DNA of 64,000 bases. It comes from an uncultured Rhodocyclaceae bacterium. Its GTDB lineage: Bacteria > Pseudomonadota > Gammaproteobacteria > Burkholderiales > Rhodocyclaceae. The stretch is from assembly GCA_907163225.1 (NCBI GenBank), contig OU015322.1, forward strand, positions 1,398,501 through 1,462,500, written 5' to 3'. Made by a program: the position numbers and the translations under genes. How positions within the stretch are numbered: the first letter of the stretch is position 1; each line of letters starts with the position of its first letter. The notes under the pieces were generated by a model. That model was not told the DNA's origin. It was given only the letters and a program-made list of their open reading frames with translations, and searched no databases. Positions 25,611 to 32,819 of this stretch are shown in pieces.

Positions 25611-25640
25611 TAGTTATTTAGAACTAGTACTAAATAACTA
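25611..25640. repeat. AT-rich near-perfect palindrome upstream of the nrtA promoter
   Basis: TAGTTATTTAG-AACTAGTA-CTAAATAACTA: 11-bp perfect arms and an 8-base spacer that itself contains ACTAGT. It ends 4 bp before the -24 element. It does not resemble NtrC or FNR sites; it may be an operator or an IHF-like bending site. Confidence 0.65.
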
Positions 25641-25644
25641 TCCA

Positions 25645-25660
25645 TGGCACGGCCATTGCA
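25645..25660 (+). promoter_or_regulatory. sigma-54 promoter of nrtABC
   Basis: TGGCACGGCCATTGCA matches TGGCAC-N5-TTGCA exactly, with the NtrC-type site upstream. Predicted transcript start is near 25670. Confidence 0.88.
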
Positions 25661-25679
25661 ATAGTCCTATCAAAACGTA

Positions 25680-25721
25680 CGGTCAATGGCGGCCGGACGA
25701 GAGTCGAGCGAAAGCCGATTC
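25680..25721 (+). promoter_or_regulatory. paired-hairpin ANTAR target in the nrtA leader
   Basis: Hairpin 1: CGGTC-AATGGC-GGCCG, 5 bp with a six-base loop having A1 and G4, the ANTAR signature. Hairpin 2 after a 5-base linker: GAGTCG and CGATTC (six pairs, one G-U) enclosing AGCGAAAGC, which starts with A and has G at position 4 but is 9 bases long. It immediately precedes an intrinsic terminator. Confidence 0.6.
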
Positions 25722-25729
25722 AAGGACAA

Positions 25730-25785
25730 GGGCGTCCATCCGCGCTGCCAAACGGCGGCTGGATGTGACGCCCATTTGTTTTTTC
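25730..25785 (+). terminator. leader terminator (attenuator) upstream of nrtA
   Basis: GGGCGTCCATCC pairs with GGATGTGACGCCC, extended inside by GCTGCC-AAAC-GGCGGC, and is followed by ATTTGTTTTTTCG. This strong hairpin with T-run lies 26 bp before the nrtA start and downstream of a promoter, so it must be bypassed for expression: a classical attenuator. Confidence 0.85.
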
Positions 25786-25810
25786 GATTCTCGCAATCAA
25801 GGAGCAAGCA

Positions 25811-27088
25811 ATGGAAGACAAGAAACTGGCCACGCCGGATGTCGCTAGCGACAAAACGGGTTTTTCACGTCGTGATTTTGTATCAACAGCCTTGGGAGCC
25901 TCTCTGATGGCCATGGTCCCTCCCGGCATTCGCAGCGGTGCCTGGGCCGCTGGTTCGGATGCCCCCGAAAAAAAGGAAGTCCGTATCGGCTTCATCCCGC
26001 TCACCGACTGTGCTTCGGTCGTCATGGCCTCGGTCATGAAGTTTGACGAGAAGTACGGCATCAAGATCATCCCGACCAAGGAAGCCTCGTGGGCTTCGGT
26101 GCGCGACAAGCTGGTGAACGGCGAGCTCGATGCCGCCCACGTCCTGTATGGCCTGATCTACGGCGTGCAGCTCGGCGTTGGTGGCCCGAAGAAGGACATG
26201 AGCGTGCTGATGAGCCTGAACAACAACGGTCAGGCCATCACCCTCTCCAACCAGTTGAAAGACAAGGGCGCCATCGACGGCCCGAGCCTGGCCAAGCTGG
26301 TCGCCAAGAAGGAGAAGGAATACACCTTCGCCCAGACTTTCCCGACCGGCACCCACGCCATGTGGCTTTACTACTGGCTGGCGGCGCAGGGCATAAACCC
26401 GCTTAAGGATGTCAAGACGATTACCGTGCCGCCCCCGCAGATGGTCGCCAACATGCGCGTCGGCAACATGGATGGTTTCTGCGTCGGCGAACCGTGGAAC
26501 AACCGCGCCATCATGGACAACATCGGTTTCACGGCGACGACAACCCAGGATATCTGGACCGATCACCCGGAAAAGGTGCTCGGCACGACGGCCGAATGGG
26601 TGCAGAAGAACCCGAACACGGCCCGTGCCGTGGTTGCCGCCATTCTTGATGCCAGCAAGTGGATCGACGCCTCGATCGCCAACAAGCAGAAGACGGCCGA
26701 AACCATCGCCAGCAAGGCGTACGTCAATACCGACACCGACGTCATCGTCGCCCGCATGCTCGGTCGCTACCAGAACGGTCTGGGCAAGAGCTGGGACGAC
26801 AAGAACTGCATGAAGTTCTTCAACGACGGTGCGGTCAACTTCCCGTACCTCTCGGACGGCATGTGGTTCATGACCCAGCACAAGCGTTGGGGCTTGCTGA
26901 AGAGCCATCCGGATTATCTGGCGGTTGCCAAACAGGTCAATCGTATCGACATCTACAAACAGGGCGCCACCGCTGCTGGCGTGGCCCTGCCGAAGAGCGA
27001 GATGCGGACCTCGAAGATGATCGATGGCGTGGTCTGGGACGGCAAGGATCCGGCCAAGTATGCGGATGGTTTCAAGGTAAAAGCCTGA
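25811..27088 (+). CDS. nrtA: NrtA/CmpA-family ABC transporter nitrate-binding protein, Tat-exported
   Basis: 425 residues. A twin-arginine signal (SRRDFVSTALGASLMAM) is followed by the NrtA fold: VRIGFIPLTDCASVVMASV, YGVQLGVGGPKKDMSVLM, FPTGTHAMWLYYWLAAQGI, VPPPQMVANMRVGNMDGFCVGEPWNNRA and DGMWFMTQHKRWGLL. It is the periplasmic receptor for nitrate or nitrite uptake. The signal peptide separates it from the cytoplasmic sensor NasS, although both share the fold. GGAGCAAGC precedes the ATG. The gene lies behind the attenuator. Confidence 0.93.
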   Translation: MEDKKLATPDVASDKTGFSRRDFVSTALGASLMAMVPPGIRSGAWAAGSDAPEKKEVRIGFIPLTDCASVVMASVMKFDEKYGIKIIPTKEASWASVRDKLVNGELDAAHVLYGLIYGVQLGVGGPKKDMSVLMSLNNNGQAITLSNQLKDKGAIDGPSLAKLVAKKEKEYTFAQTFPTGTHAMWLYYWLAAQGINPLKDVKTITVPPPQMVANMRVGNMDGFCVGEPWNNRAIMDNIGFTATTTQDIWTDHPEKVLGTTAEWVQKNPNTARAVVAAILDASKWIDASIANKQKTAETIASKAYVNTDTDVIVARMLGRYQNGLGKSWDDKNCMKFFNDGAVNFPYLSDGMWFMTQHKRWGLLKSHPDYLAVAKQVNRIDIYKQGATAAGVALPKSEMRTSKMIDGVVWDGKDPAKYADGFKVKA

Positions 27089-27144
27089 TCCTCGCCGGGG
27101 CCACCGGCAAGGATCGGTTTCTGGATGCAGCTTAGGAGAAAAGC

Positions 27145-28080
27145 ATGAGCGCACTGACGATGAATGTTGAATTTGGGGCAAAAATTCCGGTTGACCGCGG
27201 AATTCAGGACATGGCCGTCGTAGAAGCGGCTGCTCCTCCCGCCAAGGAAAAGAAAATGGAAAAAACCCTGACCGTGCCGGCCGAGGCGGGCACGCCCTTC
27301 ACCGAGCGGCTGGCCGGTTTCGGCCGCGCCGTTCTGCCGCCGCTGCTCGGCATGGTGATCCTGCTGGGCATCTGGTATGTCGCCACGATGAAGGGCGGCA
27401 GCATTCCCGGCCCGGTGCAAACCTGGGATGCAGCGACGGCCTTGTTTGCCGATCCGTTTTACCGAAACGGCCCGAACGATCAGGGTATTGGCTGGAACAT
27501 CCTGTCCTCGCTACAACGCGTCGGTATCGGCTTCGGCTTTGCTGCGCTGGTCGGCATTCCGCTCGGTTTCATCCTTGGCCGGTCGGCATTTTTGTCGGCC
27601 ATGATCAACCCGATCATCAGCCTGCTGCGCCCTGTGTCGCCGCTGGCCTGGCTGCCCATCGGCCTGCTCGTCTTCCAGCGGGCTGATCCGGCGGCGACCT
27701 ACACCATTTTCATCTGCTCGATCTGGCCGATGATCATGAATACCGCCCAGGGCGTCCAGCGCGTGCCGCAGGATTACCTCAACGTCGCCCGCGTCCTCGC
27801 GCTGTCGGAGTGGAAGGTCGTCACCAAAATACTGCTGCCCGCCGTGCTGCCCTACATCCTGACCGGCATCCGCCTGTCCATCGGCACCGCCTGGCTGGTC
27901 ATCGTCGCCGCAGAAATGCTCACCGGCGGCGTCGGCATCGGTTTCTGGGTGTGGGACGAGTGGAACAACCTGAAGGTCGAGCACATCATCATCGCCATCT
28001 TCGTCATCGGTATCGTCGGCCTGGTGCTTGAGCAAAGCCTGATCCTGCTTGCCAAAAAACTGACCAAAGAATCGTCCTGA
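27145..28080 (+). CDS. nrtB: nitrate ABC transporter permease NrtB
   Basis: 311 residues. A polar N-terminal tail of about 60 residues precedes six membrane segments. The BPD_transp_1 EAA-type loop is in YLNVARVLALSEWKVVTKILLPAVLPYILTGIRLSIGTAW, followed by GVGIGFWVWDEWNNLKVEHIIIAI. It forms the inner-membrane channel with NrtC. The strong AGGAGA site 6 bases before 27145 fixes the start, though Met codons at residues 24 and 39 could be used. A dispersed-motif copy at 27177-27200 encodes part of the tail. Confidence 0.92.
   Translation: MSALTMNVEFGAKIPVDRGIQDMAVVEAAAPPAKEKKMEKTLTVPAEAGTPFTERLAGFGRAVLPPLLGMVILLGIWYVATMKGGSIPGPVQTWDAATALFADPFYRNGPNDQGIGWNILSSLQRVGIGFGFAALVGIPLGFILGRSAFLSAMINPIISLLRPVSPLAWLPIGLLVFQRADPAATYTIFICSIWPMIMNTAQGVQRVPQDYLNVARVLALSEWKVVTKILLPAVLPYILTGIRLSIGTAWLVIVAAEMLTGGVGIGFWVWDEWNNLKVEHIIIAIFVIGIVGLVLEQSLILLAKKLTKESS
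27177..27200 (-). repeat. dispersed motif copy (CGGTCAACCGGAATTTTTG type)
   Basis: On the minus strand CCGCGGTCAACCGGAATTTT continues to TTGCC. It shares 19 identical bases with the intergenic copy at 39591. It sits in the poorly conserved N-terminal tail of nrtB. Confidence 0.7.
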
Positions 28081-28094
28081 GCGGAGCGAACATC

Positions 28095-28895
28095 ATGAAA
28101 AAATTCGTCCAAATCGAGCGTGTCGGCCAGACTTTCGACACCAAAAAAGGCAAATTCGTCGCCCTTCGTGACATCGACCTGACCATCAGACAAGGTGAGT
28201 TCATTGCGCTGATTGGCCACTCCGGTTGCGGCAAATCGACGCTGCTCAATCTGATCGCCGGCCTGACCAGGCCAACGACCGGCGTGCTCTTGCTGGAAGA
28301 CCGTGAAATCGCCGGCCCCGGCCCGGAACGCGCCGTGGTTTTCCAGAACCACAGCCTGCTGCCCTGGCTGACCTGCTTCGAGAACGTCTTCCTGGCCGTC
28401 GAGCGGGTGTTTGGCGAGAAGGAAGGCAAAGCCAAATTGAAGGAGCGCACCGCCGCTGCCATCAATCTGGTCGGCCTCGACCACGCCAGCGCCAAGTACC
28501 CGAACGAAATTTCAGGCGGCATGAAGCAGCGTGTCGGCATCGCCCGCGCCCTGTCCATGCAGCCGAAGGTGCTCCTGATGGACGAGCCTTTCGGCGCCCT
28601 TGACGCACTGACCCGCGCCAAGTTGCAGGACGAACTGATGCGGATCTGTGAAGCGACCAAGGCCACGACGGTGATGGTCACCCACGATGTCGACGAGGCC
28701 GTATTGCTCTCCGACCGCATCGTAATGATGACCAATGGCCCGGCGGCGACCATCGGCGAAATCATTGACGTAAATCTGCCGCGCCCGCGTGATCGCCTGA
28801 CGCTGGCGCACGATCCGGCCTACATCGGCTACCGCGCGGCGGTGCTGGAATTCCTCTACGAAAAACAGGCGCACGTCGAAAAAATGGCCGCCTGA
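28095..28895 (+). CDS. nrtC: nitrate ABC transporter ATP-binding protein
   Basis: 266 residues with Walker A GHSGCGKST, Q-loop FQNHSLLPW, signature EISGGMKQRVGIARAL, Walker B VLLMDEPFGALDALT and the H-loop VTHDVDEAV. It resembles NrtD/NasD single-domain ATPases that energise nitrate import. It lies 14 bp after nrtB, with GGAGCG before its ATG, and is the last gene of the operon. Confidence 0.94.
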   Translation: MKKFVQIERVGQTFDTKKGKFVALRDIDLTIRQGEFIALIGHSGCGKSTLLNLIAGLTRPTTGVLLLEDREIAGPGPERAVVFQNHSLLPWLTCFENVFLAVERVFGEKEGKAKLKERTAAAINLVGLDHASAKYPNEISGGMKQRVGIARALSMQPKVLLMDEPFGALDALTRAKLQDELMRICEATKATTVMVTHDVDEAVLLSDRIVMMTNGPAATIGEIIDVNLPRPRDRLTLAHDPAYIGYRAAVLEFLYEKQAHVEKMAA

Positions 28896-28947
28896 CACAA
28901 ACTTTCAAGCTCCATCGTCGCGAAGCTCTCTCTCCATAGCGACGTTT

Positions 28948-28978
28948 GCCCGCCAGGTTGTTTCGGCGGGTTTTTTTG
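28948..28978 (+). terminator. intrinsic terminator of the nrtABC operon
   Basis: CCCGCC-AGGTTGTTTC-GGCGGG followed by TTTTTTT. Confidence 0.93.
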
Positions 28979-28998
28979 CAGCCACCAACACGGAGGCG

Positions 28999-29034
28999 AT
29001 TGCCATATATTTTGATTTTGAAATATATGGCAAT
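28999..29034. promoter_or_regulatory. perfect 14-bp inverted repeat upstream of the signalling operon
   Basis: ATTGCCATATATTT and AAATATATGGCAAT are exactly complementary, separated by TGATTTTG. The repeat ends 42 bp before the GTG start of the GGDEF-EAL gene, so it overlaps the likely promoter and looks like an operator for a dimeric regulator. I do not recognise the site. Confidence 0.7.
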
Positions 29035-29076
29035 TCGTACTAGAATTGAGTCGAGCGTGGCAAGGGAGAATGCCTG

Positions 29077-31638
29077 GTGACTAGCGAGCAAGGGTTGTTG
29101 TCTTGGGTGTCGAATGCGGCGAACTGCAGTGAGTACATGCAGTCGGTTCTTGATGCCATTCCCGCCAGAATTGCCCTGCTTGATCCTGACGGAAAGGTGA
29201 GCGTCGCCAATACAGCCTGGATGGAAGGCGACGACGGCATGTGTTGCGCCATCGGCGCCAGCTATTTCGATGCCAGCTTAGCCCTTGCGGCACAAAATTC
29301 AGGGGCAAGTGCCGATGTTTCAGCGCTGCTGGGCGACGTCCTGGCCGGGCGTCGAAAAGTAGCGAGCTACGTTTTCCCAAGCCATGCCGCAGAGCCACAA
29401 CGCTGGTTTCGGGCCCATTTTGTTTCCGTGTTGATGGGCGAAATACGGGGGGCTGCTATCGTCTATCTGGACATTACCGATAGCGTGATGGCTGAGCAGC
29501 GTTTGTTCAAATTAGCTCATTTTGACGCGTTGACCGGGCTACCCAACCGGATGTTGTTTGTGGACCGCTTGAAGCATGCCGAGCAACAGGCCAATCGGGC
29601 GGGCGGTAAGCTGGCACTCATTTTTGCCGACCTGGATCACTTCAAGAAGGTCAACGACACACTGGGGCATCAGGCTGGCGACCAGGTGCTGCAGCAATTT
29701 GGCATGAGGTTGTGCGAAACGCTGCGCAAGAGCGACACCATTGGTCGGCTGGGCGGCGATGAATTCGCCCTCATTTTGCCGGGAATCAAGGATGCAGCGG
29801 AGGCCGCCCTGGTGGCAAGAAAGCTGCTAAACGCCCTTAAGGCGCCATTCTTGGTCGCGGGAAAGGATATTTTCAGTTCGGCCAGTCTTGGCCTTGCCAT
29901 CTACCCGGACGATGCCGGGGATACCGAACTTCTACTCGGGCACGCCGATGCCGCCATGTATCGCGCCAAGGAACAAGGAGGCGACAGCTTTCAGTTCTTT
30001 ACCAGCGCGTTGAATGAGAACGCGATAGCGCAGTTGCAATTCGATAGCGAACTTCGTCAAGCGCTGGGGCGCGGTGAGTTCGAAGTTTACTACCAGCCCA
30101 AAGTCAGTTGTCTCAACGGCGAAATTGTCGGAGCGGAAGCCCTTCTGCGCTGGAATCATCCCATCCGCGGCGTTGTTTCCCCGACCGAATTCATCCCGGT
30201 ACTCGAAGAAATCAATTTGATCGAAGCGGTGGGTGCCTGGGTGCTCAATGAGTCATGCTGGCAGCTTCGTCAGTGGACTGATCTTGGTCTAAATCTGCCG
30301 GTGATCGCTGTGAATTTGTCGGCTCGCCAGCTTGATCGGGGCGAGTTGGTGGCAATGGTCAGGGCAACGCTCGATTTGCACGGCATTCGCCCCGAGCGCC
30401 TGGAACTCGAGTTGACCGAGAGCCTGCTCATGCGAAACGTCGAGCAAGTCATCAAGACCTTGGCTGAGCTGCGGCAGATGGGGGTCAAGCTGGCGGTCGA
30501 TGATTTTGGCACGGGCTATTCCAGCCTCTCCTATCTCAAGCAGTTTCCGCTCGATTCAGTGAAGGTTGACCGCGCTTTTGTGCGGGACATTACGGCGGAC
30601 CCGGATGATGCCTCGATTACGCGGGCAGTTATCACCATGGCCCACCAGCTGAAGCTGAAGGTGGTCGCCGAAGGGGTTGAAACCGAAGGCCAGCTTGCCT
30701 TGCTGGTCGCCAATCAATGCGACGAAATTCAGGGATATCTTTTCAGCCGCCCTGTTCCGGCCCTGGAAATGGCACGGATGCTGACCGAAAGGCGCATGTT
30801 GGCACCGGAATTGATCCGCCCGGGCAATCGCCAGCGCACCATACTGCTAGTCGACGATGAGGAAAATATTCTGTCCTCTCTGCGTCGCTTACTGCGTCGT
30901 GATGGCTACCAGATTCTTTCGGCCACCAGCGGCACCGAAGGGCTGGCGTTGCTGGCGAAAAACCCGGTTGACGTCATCGTGTCGGATCAACGCATGCCCG
31001 GCATGACCGGTGTCGAATTCCTGCGCCGGGTCAAAACGATCCATCCGACGATTGTCCGTATTGTTCTGTCCGGCTATACCGAACTGCAATCCATCACCGA
31101 TGCCATCAATGAAGGGGCCGTCTATAAATTCCTGACCAAGCCCTGGGACGATGAACTGCTTCGAAGCAATATCGAAGAGGCCTTCCGCCACAAGGAATTG
31201 GCCGATGAAAACAGGCAGTTGTCGCACCAGCTAAAGATCGCCAACACCGAACTTGCCGAGCGCAACCGGCAGCTGCAGGAATTGCTAAAAACCAAGCAGC
31301 AGCGGATTGTCCGCGATGAAACCATGCTCGGTGTCGTGCAGGAAGTGCTGCATCAGGTTCCCATTCCTATCGTCGGTTTTGACAACGAAGGCATGATTGT
31401 TTTTGCCAATGACGAGGCCCATGTTGAATTGGGAAAAGCTGTTCCCCTGCTCGGCAATTACGCAGCAGACTGCTTGCCGGATGAGCTGCTGGCTTTGCTG
31501 GAGCATCCTTATGGTGAAGTCTTGCGGTGGCCCCATGGTGGAACGATCTATCGTGCTTCATGTTTTTCGATGGATGATCATCGATATGCGCAAGGAAAAT
31601 TGTTGATGCTGGTTCCCGAGGAGAAAGGGCATGAATAG
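29077..31638 (+). CDS. PAS-GGDEF-EAL-REC-PAS c-di-GMP signalling protein
   Basis: 853 residues. An N-terminal PAS-like domain (about 20-145) precedes a GGDEF domain with intact RLGGDEFAL (about 226-230). The EAL domain has intact GAEALLRW (about 355), NLSARQL, ELTESLL and DDFGTGYSSLSYLK. A receiver domain (ILLVDDEENILSSLRRLL, Asp near 636 in VIVSDQRMPGMTG, KPWDDELL) and a C-terminal PAS-like region follow. Both c-di-GMP synthesis and breakdown sites appear complete. An internal receiver after EAL is unusual and suggests control by the hemerythrin kinase encoded downstream. Start is GTG with AAGGGAGAA upstream. Confidence 0.9.
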   Translation: MTSEQGLLSWVSNAANCSEYMQSVLDAIPARIALLDPDGKVSVANTAWMEGDDGMCCAIGASYFDASLALAAQNSGASADVSALLGDVLAGRRKVASYVFPSHAAEPQRWFRAHFVSVLMGEIRGAAIVYLDITDSVMAEQRLFKLAHFDALTGLPNRMLFVDRLKHAEQQANRAGGKLALIFADLDHFKKVNDTLGHQAGDQVLQQFGMRLCETLRKSDTIGRLGGDEFALILPGIKDAAEAALVARKLLNALKAPFLVAGKDIFSSASLGLAIYPDDAGDTELLLGHADAAMYRAKEQGGDSFQFFTSALNENAIAQLQFDSELRQALGRGEFEVYYQPKVSCLNGEIVGAEALLRWNHPIRGVVSPTEFIPVLEEINLIEAVGAWVLNESCWQLRQWTDLGLNLPVIAVNLSARQLDRGELVAMVRATLDLHGIRPERLELELTESLLMRNVEQVIKTLAELRQMGVKLAVDDFGTGYSSLSYLKQFPLDSVKVDRAFVRDITADPDDASITRAVITMAHQLKLKVVAEGVETEGQLALLVANQCDEIQGYLFSRPVPALEMARMLTERRMLAPELIRPGNRQRTILLVDDEENILSSLRRLLRRDGYQILSATSGTEGLALLAKNPVDVIVSDQRMPGMTGVEFLRRVKTIHPTIVRIVLSGYTELQSITDAINEGAVYKFLTKPWDDELLRSNIEEAFRHKELADENRQLSHQLKIANTELAERNRQLQELLKTKQQRIVRDETMLGVVQEVLHQVPIPIVGFDNEGMIVFANDEAHVELGKAVPLLGNYAADCLPDELLALLEHPYGEVLRWPHGGTIYRASCFSMDDHRYAQGKLLMLVPEEKGHE

Positions 31639-31945
31639 CAACGGTCGAATGCTCTGTATCGCGGAGATTCCATCGGGATCGTTGCTTGCCGAATCGATTT
31701 TGGCATCTGATGGTCGAGTCGAGCTGCCAAAGGGAACGGCGGTTACCGCGGCAATGCTTGACCAGTTGCAGGATAGGGGCGTTACCGCCCTCTTGGTTGT
31801 GCTTGCCGACGAAGAAATTTCCACCGCTGAGTCCGCCATAAAAGAACGGTTGGATCATGTTTTTCGGCATGCAGGCGGAAATCAGCCATCGCTGGATCTC
31901 AAGCGACAGATTGCAACGTACCGGTTGGCAAAAAATGATGGATGA
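31631..31945 (+). CDS. small protein sharing a motif with HD-GYP protein termini
   Basis: 104 residues, cytoplasmic, no family name known to me. The stretch PSGSLLAESILASDGRVELPKGTAVTAAMLDQL...RGVTALLVV has the pattern L-A-x-x-I-x-x-x-D-G-x-x-L-x-x-x-x-x-L that is also seen at the C-terminus of the REC-HD-GYP protein encoded at 34934. It may be a free-standing copy of that accessory domain. Its ATG overlaps the preceding stop by 8 bp and its 3' end overlaps the HDOD gene start. Confidence 0.7.
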   Translation: MNSNGRMLCIAEIPSGSLLAESILASDGRVELPKGTAVTAAMLDQLQDRGVTALLVVLADEEISTAESAIKERLDHVFRHAGGNQPSLDLKRQIATYRLAKNDG

Positions 31946-32801
31946 AGCGAACGCCTTTCGGCTTGATCCTGACGCCGTGGCGCACAGTATCGTCAAACTG
32001 CCATCGTTGCCGGTCATCGTCCTCGATTTACTGCACTCGATCGAAGATGAAAATGCCTCGGCTGAAATGCTCTCAGCAAAGGTGGCATCCGACCCGGCGC
32101 TGGTTGCTCGCCTCCTGCGCGTTGCCAATTCATCGTTTTACGGGCTTCAGCGCAAGGTGTCCTCGGTATCGGATGCGATCTTCGTCCTCGGCCTTGGGAG
32201 CGTGCGCAACATGGCCTTGTCGGCCACGTTGTACGAATCCATGAATAGTCAGATTGATCCGGCATGTTTTAATTTTAAAAAGCATTGGCGGCACAGCATG
32301 GCGACGGCGCTGTGCGCCGAAGCGCTGGCTGTAAAAATGAAATGCGCGAGGGACTCGGCATTTGCCGCCGGCTTGTTGCACGACATCGGTCAACTTATCT
32401 TGCCCATCTGTTTTCCGAAGCATCAGGAAGCGGTCCTCAAATATTGCGTTCAGTTTGACTGCTCCGCCTATGTGGCGGAACGGGCACTTCTCGATACCGA
32501 CCACGCCGCTATCGGCCGGGTACTGACCGAGAAATGGAACTTTCCTCCAACATTGAGCGAGGCCGTGGGCTGGCATCACGAACCTGAAAATGCGGCGGGG
32601 GCAGCACCCCTTGCCGGTGTCCTTCACCTCGCTGACTGCATCGTTCATGGACTGGATCTGGTCGACAACCCTTCTGAACAGGTGCCGCGAATCAATGCGA
32701 ACTGCTGGAACCAGGCCAACCTTTCTTGGGCCGATAGTCAGGCCCTCTTTTCAAAAGTCGAATCAGGGCTTGAAGCCTTGTGCCGCGAACTTGCCATCTG
32801 A
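31935..32801 (+). CDS. HDOD domain protein
   Basis: 288 residues. The HDOD core runs from about residue 15: IVKLPSLPVIVLDLLHSIEDENASAEMLSAKVASDPALVARLLRVANSSFYGLQRKVSSVSDAIFVLGLGSVRNMALS. HSMATALCAEALA and AGLLHDIGQLILP follow, the latter retaining an HD pair, and GWHHEPENA lies near the end. HDOD proteins are signalling scaffolds related to HD phosphohydrolases. Two consecutive ATGs (31935, 31938) are possible starts, both overlapping the upstream gene. Confidence 0.85.
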   Translation: MMDEANAFRLDPDAVAHSIVKLPSLPVIVLDLLHSIEDENASAEMLSAKVASDPALVARLLRVANSSFYGLQRKVSSVSDAIFVLGLGSVRNMALSATLYESMNSQIDPACFNFKKHWRHSMATALCAEALAVKMKCARDSAFAAGLLHDIGQLILPICFPKHQEAVLKYCVQFDCSAYVAERALLDTDHAAIGRVLTEKWNFPPTLSEAVGWHHEPENAAGAAPLAGVLHLADCIVHGLDLVDNPSEQVPRINANCWNQANLSWADSQALFSKVESGLEALCRELAI

Positions 32802-32819
32802 TCACCTGGAGCGGGATTT

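Noticed and set aside
25680-25690. CGGTCAATGG as another copy of the dispersed uptake-like motif
   Set aside because: It lacks the AACC core and is explained by hairpin 1 of the nrtA leader.
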